DNA of 22,547 bases from CAZYWA01 sp964650975 [NCBI: uncultured bacterium] (GTDB taxonomy: Bacteria > JADJOY01), in NCBI GenBank assembly GCA_964650975.1, contig CAZYWA010000002.1, positions 1 to 22,547 of the forward strand, in the 5' to 3' direction. The notes beneath the pieces are model-generated. The model ran no database searches and was not told where the DNA came from. It saw only the letters and a list, made by a program, of their open reading frames with translations. Made by a program: the position numbers and the translations under genes. This document shows, in pieces, positions 14,224 to 21,104 of this stretch (the stretch's first letter is position 1; each line of letters starts with the position of its first letter).

Positions 14224-16668
14224 ATGTTCATGCGTCGGCGAACCGCGCCACACCGGCCGCCAGCTCCGCCTGGAGAGCTGCGGTCCCTCCGGCCCATCGT
14301 CACCGTTTTCATCGCGTGGCTCGCCGTTTTCGCGGTGAGCGGTTGCAACTCGAGCACCAAGAGCGGCGCTTCCGGCGGGATCACCGTCCGGCCCGACGCA
14401 ACGCTTCCGGTCGGTCCCGCCGGAGCGGGCGCCTGGATCCTGCCCAACGGCCGGCGCATCGAGCCCGCCGGCACGATGGTCGATATCGATTCGATCCCGC
14501 TGGGCGTCGCGCTCTCCCCCGACCAGCACACGCTCTTCGTGACCTCGGACGGGGAGCGCGGGCGTCTGGCGGTGAGCGCCATCGACACCGCGACCCACAC
14601 GGTCCTCTCCTCGCTCGTGGAGCCGCAAGGCCTTTACCTGGGTCTGGCGCTGGCTCCCGACGGCCGCACCCTCTACGCCTCTGGCGGAGGCGCGGGGCGA
14701 GTGTTCGTGCTCGGCTGGGACGGGGCGGCACTCACCGAGAAGTCGAGCTTCGAGGCGGGCGAGTTTCCCGCGGGATCGGCGCTCTCGCCCGACGGCGCGG
14801 TGCTCTACGTGGCGACGCAGTCGTCGAACGGGCTCGCGTCCTACGACACGGCCACCGGCGAGCGCCTGGGAAGCGCCGAGACCGGCGGCAACCCGTTCGC
14901 GGTGCTGCTCTCGCCCGACGGCGGCGAAGCCTACGTCGCGGCGGAGCGGGCCGGCGCGGTCGACGTCTTCGACGTCCGCGACCCGGGTGCGCCGCGGCAG
15001 GTGGCCACGATCGACGTCCAGAAGAATCCCGAGGGAATGGCGCTCACCGCCGACGGCACCCAGCTCTTCGTGGCCAACGCCGACGAGGACTCGGTCTCGA
15101 TCGTCGACGTGCGGAAGCGCAAGGTCACGGCGAATCTCGATCTGCGCACCCTCGACGCGCAGGCCTACGGCACCGGCCCCAACGCCGTCGCGTTCGACCG
15201 CGCCGGGAAGCGCGTGTACGTGGCGCAGGCGGTCGCGAACCGGGTGGCGGTGATCGACGTCGCGAGCAGCAAGCTGGTGGGCGCGATTCCCACCGCGTGG
15301 TACCCCACCGCGATCGCGGTGTCGGCCGACGGCAAGCAGCTCTACGTGGCGAACGCCAAGGGCACCGGCATCGGCCCCAACGACGTGGGCGCGCCCAACC
15401 TCGAGGACGGAAACCTCGTCGATCAGGCGACCGCCGAATTCGTGGACATCCCGAGCGACGCCGATCTCGCGAGCCTGGCCGCGCACACGGACGACCTCAA
15501 CGCGCGCTCGTCGCATCTCTTCGACGTGAACGAAGCGGGATTCCAGAACCCCATCCCGCTCGAGCGCGGCGGCCGCACGCCCATCGAACACGTGTTCCTG
15601 GTGGTGCGCGAGAACAAGACCTACGACGCGCTGCTCGGCGACTACGCGGCCGCCAACGGCAAGCCCGAGAACTGCCTCTACTGCGGCGATCCGACTCCGA
15701 ACCTGAAGGCACTCGTCGAGCGCTTCGCGAGCGGCGACAACTACTACACCAACGCCGAGACCTCCGATCAGGGGCACCAGATCCTGACCGCGGGCACCTC
15801 GAACACGTACGTCGAGAAGAACGAGTTCGCGGAGGACCGCCCGCTCCCGTTCGAGGTCGAGATCTACGCCAACCCCGCGGTGTGGCCGAAGCGCCAGTAC
15901 CTGTTCCAAGCGGCGCTCGCCAAGAACCTGCCGTTCAGGATCTACGGTGAGATCGTGGGCACCCAGATCGGCGGGCTGCTGTTCGACGCGAGCCACGTCC
16001 ATTCGAGCGTGGTCGATCCGCCCTTTCTCTGGCAGTACAGCCGCGACATCGACAAGATCGAGAGCCGCATCGACGAGTGGAACACGGTCGGTGTCCCGCC
16101 GTTCGTCTACATGCTGCTGCCCAACGACCACACGCTGGGCTGCGACGCGCCCAATCCGTCACCGCGCTCGATGGTGGCCGACAACGATCTCGCCACCGGG
16201 CGGTTCGTCGACTGGCTGACGCACAGTCCGTACTGGGCGACGTCGATCGCGTTCCTGGTGGAGGACGATCCGCAGACCGGCGTCGACCACGTCGACGGCC
16301 ACCGCTCGATCTTCGTGGCGATCTCGCCCTACGCGCGGCGCGGCTACGTGTCGAGCGTCCTCTACCACGAGGGCAACTTGCTCGCCGCGGTCGAGCACCT
16401 GCTGGGCCTCGACCCGCTCACCGTCTACGACACGTCCGCCCAGCCGATGTGGGACATGTTCTCGATGAAGCCCGACCTCACGCCCTACGAAGCGCTCGAG
16501 CGACGCGTGCCCGAGGAGATGTCGATGCCCGGCACCAACTGCGGCTTCGCCACCGCCGGCCTCGACTTCCTCGACGCCGACCACGCCACCGGCCTCGACC
16601 GGATCCTGACCGAGCACGAACGAGAGGCGATGTTCCCTCGGGGGTCTATTCCAGACCCCCGCCCCTAA
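14224..16668 (+). CDS. YncE-type beta-propeller fused to PF04185-type phosphoesterase, lipoprotein
   Basis: This 814-residue secreted lipoprotein has a lipobox VSGC, with the lipid cysteine at 41. Residues of about 60-400 form a propeller with recurrent LSPDG-x-LYVA, YVAAERAGAVDVFDV and LFVANADEDSVSIVDV blades. From residue 457 comes an AcpA/phospholipase C-like phosphoesterase: VFLVVRENKTYDALLG (E463 as likely metal ligand), TNAETSDQGHQ, LLPNDHT, and EDDPQTGVDHVDGHRS with D681, H689 and H693. The end has ISPYARRGYV and LLGLDPLTVYD. The active site looks complete. The family hydrolyses phosphomonoesters or phospholipids. Residues 17-22 (GELRSL) are encoded by a hairpin-repeat fragment, and the last residues and stop lie in a second repeat hairpin. 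It is divergent from the PHP lipoprotein. Confidence 0.92.
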   Translation: MFMRRRTAPHRPPAPPGELRSLRPIVTVFIAWLAVFAVSGCNSSTKSGASGGITVRPDATLPVGPAGAGAWILPNGRRIEPAGTMVDIDSIPLGVALSPDQHTLFVTSDGERGRLAVSAIDTATHTVLSSLVEPQGLYLGLALAPDGRTLYASGGGAGRVFVLGWDGAALTEKSSFEAGEFPAGSALSPDGAVLYVATQSSNGLASYDTATGERLGSAETGGNPFAVLLSPDGGEAYVAAERAGAVDVFDVRDPGAPRQVATIDVQKNPEGMALTADGTQLFVANADEDSVSIVDVRKRKVTANLDLRTLDAQAYGTGPNAVAFDRAGKRVYVAQAVANRVAVIDVASSKLVGAIPTAWYPTAIAVSADGKQLYVANAKGTGIGPNDVGAPNLEDGNLVDQATAEFVDIPSDADLASLAAHTDDLNARSSHLFDVNEAGFQNPIPLERGGRTPIEHVFLVVRENKTYDALLGDYAAANGKPENCLYCGDPTPNLKALVERFASGDNYYTNAETSDQGHQILTAGTSNTYVEKNEFAEDRPLPFEVEIYANPAVWPKRQYLFQAALAKNLPFRIYGEIVGTQIGGLLFDASHVHSSVVDPPFLWQYSRDIDKIESRIDEWNTVGVPPFVYMLLPNDHTLGCDAPNPSPRSMVADNDLATGRFVDWLTHSPYWATSIAFLVEDDPQTGVDHVDGHRSIFVAISPYARRGYVSSVLYHEGNLLAAVEHLLGLDPLTVYDTSAQPMWDMFSMKPDLTPYEALERRVPEEMSMPGTNCGFATAGLDFLDADHATGLDRILTEHEREAMFPRGSIPDPRP
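14272..14289 (+). repeat. Hairpin-arm repeat fragment, copy D, in a signal sequence
   Basis: GGAGAGCTGCGGTCCCTC matches the first 18 bases of the plus arm (one change) and then diverges. In the gene at 14224 it encodes part of GELRSL, the same LRSL that the complete arm encodes at 3883-3912 in the binding-protein signal sequence. Confidence 0.6.
16640..16660 (+). terminator. Hairpin at the end of the propeller-phosphoesterase gene, repeat family 2
   Basis: GGGGGTCT and AGACCCCC form a perfect 8-base stem around ATTCC. The hairpin lies inside the last codons (GSIPDP), six bases before TAA at 16666. There is no T-run. The right side, TTCCAGACCCCCGCCCC, recurs at 19834-19850 and at the window end, so this is a repeated gene-end element. 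Confidence 0.6.
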
Positions 16669-16689
16669 GTCGGCTCGCTTCGCTCGCCG

Positions 16690-16706
16690 GCGTGCCGTTG
16701 GCACGC
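16690..16706. repeat. Short perfect hairpin between converging genes
   Basis: GCGTGCC-GTT-GGCACGC is a 7-base perfect stem with a 3-base loop, 21 bases after the stop of the propeller-phosphoesterase gene. Together with the hairpin at 16640 it may stop transcription from both sides, since the HEAT gene ends at 16746. Confidence 0.45.
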
Positions 16707-16745
16707 GCAAGTCTGCGTCAGATTCGTCCGCAGCTTGCGGCCCCG

Positions 16746-17852
16746 CTACGCGCGGCGCAGCACTTTGTCGAGGAACGAGCCGGAGCCGAGGCGGGCTTTC
16801 GGGTTGATGCGTTCGAGCGCTTCGATCGCGGCGGCCTTGACCTCTTCGTTGTCGCTGCGGGTGAGCTTGCGCAGCGCGCCCATCGCCGGCTTGGCAGCCG
16901 GACCGATGAGCCCGAGGGCGCGCGCCGTGAGCGCGCGAGTGGTGACGTCGTCGTGCTTGAGGAGCGCGCACAGCGGACCGACCGCGGGCCGGGCCGCCCA
17001 CCCCACCCGGCCGAGGAACTCGAGGCATGCGTCGCGCACCCGCGCGTCGGCGAGGCCCTCGATCAAGACCGGAACCGTCGCGGACGCCTCGGCGCCGATC
17101 GATACCATCGCGCCGGCGGCGATGTAGCGCAGATTCGGGTCGGCCAGCATCGGCTTGAGCTTGGGAACCGCCGGCTTCGCCGCGGGACCGATCCCCGCCA
17201 GGGCACGCGCCGAGGCGCTGCGCAGGCCTTCGACCTCGAGCGAGTCGACCAGGATCGGCACGGCCTCGAGCGCGGCCGGGCCGATCGCGCCCAGCGCCAG
17301 AAAGATCGACGCCTTGGCATCCATCTCCGCGCTGCGCGCCATCGCGATCAGCGTGGGCACCGCTTCCAGGGCGGCGTTTCCGAGACGTCCGAGCGTCTGG
17401 ACCGCCGCATCCCGGACCAGGGTGTCGGGATCCTGAAGCGCCGCGACCAGCGTCTTGGTGCGATCCTTCACCTCGTTCCCGAGCCGGCCCAGCGCCTCGA
17501 CGGCCGACGCGCGAACCAGCGGATCCCCACTCTGCAGCGACTTGGTGAGCGCGTCGCTCGACACCCGCGCCAGCGCGAAGGCGGCCTCGGCCCGCACCGA
17601 GGTCACGCGGTGCTTCATCGCGGCCTGCAGCGCGGGAAGCGCCGCGCGCGCCAGCGGGCCCACCCGCGCCAGCGCCTGTGCGGCACCGGTCACGATCTCG
17701 AGGTTGTCGTCGGAAAGCGCGTCGACGAGGTCGGGAACCGCGGCCATTCCGATCTTGACCAGTGCGTCGATGGCGGAGGTACGGGCTCCAGGGTCGCGGT
17801 TCTTGAGCGCCTCGATCCACACGACCGTGGATTTGCCCTGGTACACCGCCAT
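16746..17852 (-). CDS. HEAT-repeat protein
   Basis: This 368-residue protein is built almost wholly of HEAT-type helical hairpins of about 35-40 residues. Examples are VRASAVEALGRLGNE, VRDAAVQTLGRLGNAALEAV and LRSASARALAGIGPAAKPAV, roughly nine units between residues 5 and 355. There is no signal peptide or catalytic motif, so it should be a cytoplasmic scaffold for protein binding. ATG at 17852 has GGGGG five bases upstream. The C-terminus (GSGSFLDKVLRRA) is short and basic. It is transcribed alone and convergent with the 14224 gene. PBS-lyase-type HEAT proteins linked to phycobilisomes look alike, but nothing here suggests that role. Confidence 0.9.
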   Translation of the reverse strand: MAVYQGKSTVVWIEALKNRDPGARTSAIDALVKIGMAAVPDLVDALSDDNLEIVTGAAQALARVGPLARAALPALQAAMKHRVTSVRAEAAFALARVSSDALTKSLQSGDPLVRASAVEALGRLGNEVKDRTKTLVAALQDPDTLVRDAAVQTLGRLGNAALEAVPTLIAMARSAEMDAKASIFLALGAIGPAALEAVPILVDSLEVEGLRSASARALAGIGPAAKPAVPKLKPMLADPNLRYIAAGAMVSIGAEASATVPVLIEGLADARVRDACLEFLGRVGWAARPAVGPLCALLKHDDVTTRALTARALGLIGPAAKPAMGALRKLTRSDNEEVKAAAIEALERINPKARLGSGSFLDKVLRRA

Positions 17853-18141
17853 GCGAGCCCCCGTTGAGCCGCTACGCGCATGAATGTCGCGTGCGCCTCG
17901 AGAGTCACTTTATCGTGGAACTGGATCGACTGCCCGCCATCCGGCCGAGGGGAACGAAGGGAATGAAACGAAAGAGGATTGGCCGAGGAGGCCAATCGGT
18001 TAGTCGCGCCTAAGGAGGCCCCGAAACCGGCCCTCAGTCAAGGGGACGGAAGTGGCGGTAGTGGGCTGACACGGGAACTGTTGAGTCGAGGACCGGCCGG
18101 AGTTACGAGAAGGGTTCCCGAACCCGCCACCAGGAGCAGCC
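17853..18141. other. Leader/intergenic region with several stem-loops, candidate structured RNA
   Basis: This 289-base divergent gap differs from its neighbours in being purine-rich (GGAACGAAGGGAATGAAACG near 17951). GATTGGCC-GAGGA-GGCCAATC at 17977-17997 is a perfect 8-base stem. CCGGCC near 18027 can pair with GGCCGG near 18094, with CTC/GAG and TCAA/TTGA inside. GGGTT-CCCG-AACCC lies at 18112-18125, just before the ribosome site AGGAG (18132). GGGGACGGAAGTGGCGGTAG in the middle recalls, from memory only, REP sequences linked to Y1 transposases. A regulatory leader or a repeat remnant are both possible. Confidence 0.4.
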
Positions 18142-19809
18142 ATGCGACTCCACCATCCCCGAGCGACGCCGCTGGGCACGATCCTGCTGGGACTTGCCGT
18201 GCTCGCGATCGCCCCGGCCGCGCGTGCCGAAGACTCGGCGCCGGCGGCGGCTCCGGCGCCACGCCTGTTCGACAACCTGGGCAGCTACCACCGGCCGATC
18301 AGCACCAAGGACCCGATGGCGCAGCGCTGGTTCGACCAGGGCCTGGCGCTCCTCTACGGGTTCAACCACGACGAGGCGCGACGCTCGTTCGAGGAAGCCG
18401 CGCGGCTCGACCCAAATTGCGCGATCTGCTGGTGGGGCGCCTCGATCGTGCTGGGGCCGAACATCAACTTGCCGGCCGACCCCGAGGCCTCGAAGGCTGC
18501 GTTCCAGGCGCTCGGCAAGGCCGTGGCGCTCCGCCAGCACGCGAGCCCGGTCGAGCGCGACCTGATCGACGCCCTCGGCAAGCGCTACGTAGAGGTCCCG
18601 CCCGAGGATCGGAAGAGCCTCGACGAGGCGTACGCCGCGGCGATGCGCGGCGTCGCCCACCGTCATCCCAAGGACCCCGACGTGCAAGCGCTGTTCGCGG
18701 AGTCGCTCATGGATCTCAGGCCCTGGGATCTGTGGACCCAGGATGGCAAGCCGCAGCCCGGCACCGAGGAGATCGTCGCGACGCTCGAGCACACGCTCGC
18801 CGCGAACCCCGATCATCCCGGCGCCAACCACTACTACATCCACACCATCGAGGCGTCGCCGCATCCCGAGAAGGCGCTGCCCTCGGCGCAGCGGCTGGCC
18901 AAGCTGATCCCGGGCGCGGGGCATCTGGTGCACATGCCCGCCCACGTCTACCAGCGAGTGGGCCGTTACGGTGACGCCGCGCTGGCGAACCGCGCCGGCG
19001 CGGACGCGGATCGAGCGTATTTCCAGACGATCGGCAACCCCGAGGGCGTCTATCCGCTCATGTACTACAACCACAACCTGCAGTTCGGGGCGGTGTCGTT
19101 CGCGTTCGACGGCCAGAGCGCCGCGGCGCTCACCGACGCCAAGGCGCTCAGCGCCAACGTGACGCCGGAGATCGTGCGCGCGATGCCGATGGCGGAGTTC
19201 GCGGTGCCCATCGAGACCTTCGTGCGGGTGCGGTTCGGCCGCTGGGACGAGGTGCTCGCCGCGCCGGCGCCGCCCGACGATTTCCACTACGTCACCGCGC
19301 TCTGGCACTGGGCGCGCGGGCGCTCGCTCGACGCCAAGGGGAACGTCGAAGGTGCGCGCGCCGAGCTGAGCGCGCTGCAATCGATCGCCGACCAGTTCCC
19401 CGCCGATCTGCTCGAGGGGCTCAACGCGGGCAAGTCGACCCTTCAGGTGGCCTGCCACGACCTCGCCGGAGACATCGCCCTCCACAACGGCAAGACCGAC
19501 GAAGCGATCGCCGAGCTCACCAAGAGCGTCGAAGCCGAGGACGCGCTCAAGTACGACGAGCCGGCCGACTGGCCGCTCCCGGCACGGCACTCGCTGGGCG
19601 CGGCGCTGCTCCAGGCCGGACGAGCCGCCGACGCGGAGAAGGTCTATCGCGCCGACCTGACCAGGAACCCCGAGAATGGCTGGGCGCTCTTCGGCCTCGC
19701 GCAGAGTCTGCGCGCAGAGCGGAAAGAGAACGAGGCCAAGGCGGTCGACGCGCGCTTCGCGAAGGCGTGGGCCCGCGCCGACGTGACGCTCACCGCGTCG
19801 CGGTTCTGA
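18142..19809 (+). CDS. Secreted TPR-repeat protein of a conserved 550-residue family
   Basis: This 555-residue periplasmic protein has a signal peptide with core LGTILLGLAVLAIAPAA, cleavage near AARA|ED. The family signature follows: MAQRWFDQGLALLYGFNHDEA and SFEEAARLDPNCAICWWGAS, then LGPNINLPAD. Other conserved stretches are HPGANHYYIHTIEASPHPEKAL and HLVHMPAHVYQRVGRYGDA. Near the end TPR units return, for example AGRAADAEKVYRADLTRNP and NGWALFGLAQSLRAE. The histidine-rich NHYYIH and HMPAH patches are notable for a TPR protein and could bind metal, but no function is known to me. ATG at 18142 has AGGAG five bases upstream. It stands alone, with a repeat hairpin just after its stop. Confidence 0.9.
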   Translation: MRLHHPRATPLGTILLGLAVLAIAPAARAEDSAPAAAPAPRLFDNLGSYHRPISTKDPMAQRWFDQGLALLYGFNHDEARRSFEEAARLDPNCAICWWGASIVLGPNINLPADPEASKAAFQALGKAVALRQHASPVERDLIDALGKRYVEVPPEDRKSLDEAYAAAMRGVAHRHPKDPDVQALFAESLMDLRPWDLWTQDGKPQPGTEEIVATLEHTLAANPDHPGANHYYIHTIEASPHPEKALPSAQRLAKLIPGAGHLVHMPAHVYQRVGRYGDAALANRAGADADRAYFQTIGNPEGVYPLMYYNHNLQFGAVSFAFDGQSAAALTDAKALSANVTPEIVRAMPMAEFAVPIETFVRVRFGRWDEVLAAPAPPDDFHYVTALWHWARGRSLDAKGNVEGARAELSALQSIADQFPADLLEGLNAGKSTLQVACHDLAGDIALHNGKTDEAIAELTKSVEAEDALKYDEPADWPLPARHSLGAALLQAGRAADAEKVYRADLTRNPENGWALFGLAQSLRAERKENEAKAVDARFAKAWARADVTLTASRF

Positions 19810-19824
19810 GCTGATTCTCCCGGG

Positions 19825-19845
19825 GGGGGGCTGTTCCAGCCCCCC
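19825..19845 (+). terminator. Hairpin after the TPR gene, repeat family 2
   Basis: GGGGGGCT and AGCCCCCC form a perfect 8-base stem around GTTCC, 15 bases after the TGA at 19809. The 3' side TTCCAGCCCCCCGCCCC matches the hairpin at 16640 and the one cut by the window end. Stem bases TC/GA at 16640 correspond to GC/GC here, so pairing is kept while sequence changes. Confidence 0.6.
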
Positions 19846-19954
19846 GCCCCCGAGTCGTTGTCGTGGCCGCCCGGACCAGGGTTACGACCCACCGCCGCAA
19901 AGCGATCGCGTCCCATAAACCCATCGAGCCCGGAAGCTGCGACACTACCGAGCG

Positions 19955-20980
19955 ATGAGCCTCCCCCTACCCCGTCCCGCGCACGCGTTCAGCGTGGCGC
20001 CGATGATGGACCGGACCGACCGGCATTTCCGGTGGTTCGCGCGGCGGCTCACCCGCCGCGCGCTGCTCTACACCGAGATGGTGGTGGCGGAGACGATCCT
20101 CCATCACCAGACCGACGGGTTGCTGGAGCGGCACATCGGTTTCGATCCGAGCGAGCACCCGGTGGCGCTGCAGCTCGGCGGCGACCATCCGGCGCGGCTC
20201 GCCGCCGCGGCGCGGATCGGCGCCGATCGCGGCTACGACGAGATCAATCTCAACGTCGGCTGTCCGTCGGAGCGAGTGAAGGAAGGCTGCTTCGGCGCGG
20301 TGCTGATGCGCGAGCCCGATCGGGTCGCGGAGATCCTGGCCGCGATGCAGGCCGCGGTGCCGGTGCCGGTCACGGTCAAGCACCGGATCGGCGTCGACGA
20401 TCTCGACCGCTACGAGGACATGGCGCGCTTCGTCGAGGTGGTGAGCGGTGCCGGAATCACGAGCTTCGCGGTCCACGCGCGGAAGGCGTGGCTCACCGGG
20501 CTCTCGCCGGCCGAGAACCGCACCGTGCCGCCGCTGCGCTACCCGGACGTGCACCGGCTGAAGCGCGAGTTTCCGGCGCTCACCGTGGTGCTGAACGGCG
20601 GTGTCGCCGGGATCGCCGAAGCGCTCGAGCATCTGGCGCACGTCGACGGTGTGATGGTGGGCCGGGCGGCGTACGACGACCCGCTGTGGCTCGGCGCCGT
20701 CGACGCCCAGATCTTCGGCGACGCCGCCGCTGCCCGCGAGCTCGATCTCGAAGCGCTGGTCGAGGACATGATCGGCTACGCGAGCCGCACCGTGGGCGAG
20801 CGGACGACGCTGCGCTCCGTCTACCGCCACCTGCTGCCGCTGCTTCACGGCCGCCCTGGCGCGCGACGCTGGCGACGTCTCCTGAGCGACGCGCTCGCCC
20901 GCCGCGAGGCCGGCCCGGCCGTGCTGCGCGGCGTGCTGAAGCACGTGCGAGCGGAGTGCGCCGCCGCTGCGCACGGGTAA
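19955..20980 (+). CDS. dusA: tRNA-dihydrouridine synthase A
   Basis: This 341-residue flavoenzyme reduces uridines in the D-loop of tRNA using FMN and NADPH. The DusA opening SVAPMMDRTDRHFR (13-26) is followed by LYTEMVVAETILH. The catalytic cysteine motif NVGCPSERVKEGCFGAVLM puts C103 as the proton donor. The wording SERV-x-x-G-x-FGAVLM separates DusA from DusB and DusC. VTVKHRIGVDD and SFAVHARKAWLTGLSP carry lysine and histidine ligands for FMN and substrate, and VVLNGGV and GVMVGRAAYDDP bind the FMN phosphate. Length is normal. It is probably monocistronic: 145 bases separate it from the TPR gene and a hairpin-repeat array follows it. Core cytoplasmic function. Confidence 0.96.
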   Translation: MSLPLPRPAHAFSVAPMMDRTDRHFRWFARRLTRRALLYTEMVVAETILHHQTDGLLERHIGFDPSEHPVALQLGGDHPARLAAAARIGADRGYDEINLNVGCPSERVKEGCFGAVLMREPDRVAEILAAMQAAVPVPVTVKHRIGVDDLDRYEDMARFVEVVSGAGITSFAVHARKAWLTGLSPAENRTVPPLRYPDVHRLKREFPALTVVLNGGVAGIAEALEHLAHVDGVMVGRAAYDDPLWLGAVDAQIFGDAAAARELDLEALVEDMIGYASRTVGERTTLRSVYRHLLPLLHGRPGARRWRRLLSDALARREAGPAVLRGVLKHVRAECAAAAHG

Positions 20981-20982
20981 CT

Positions 20983-21100
20983 GGAGGGACGCGGTCTCTC
21001 GCGTCCGCAGCGTTCGATCCGGTGCCAGCGCTGCGGCTGCGAGGGACCGCAGCCCTCCGAAACGGAGATCGAACGCGGCGTCGGACGGAGGGACGCGGGC
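20983..21100. repeat. Hairpin-arm repeat array, copy B
   Basis: A plus arm at 20983-21012 (stem GGACGCG/CGCGTCC, loop GTCTCT) is followed after 15 bases by a minus arm at 21028-21058 (stem GGCTGCG/CGCAGCC, loop GTCCCT). After 28 bases comes a truncated plus arm (GGAGGGACGCGGG, 21087-21099). Orientation and gaps match copy C. It begins three bases after the dusA stop and reaches almost to the start of the adaptor gene, where the truncated arm supplies the GGAGGG that could act as ribosome site. Confidence 0.87.
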
Positions 21101-21104
21101 CGTC

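Noticed and set aside
18103-19590. Minus-strand frame opposite the TPR gene
   Set aside because: The plus-strand protein has a clear signal peptide, family motifs and ribosome site, so this is a shadow.
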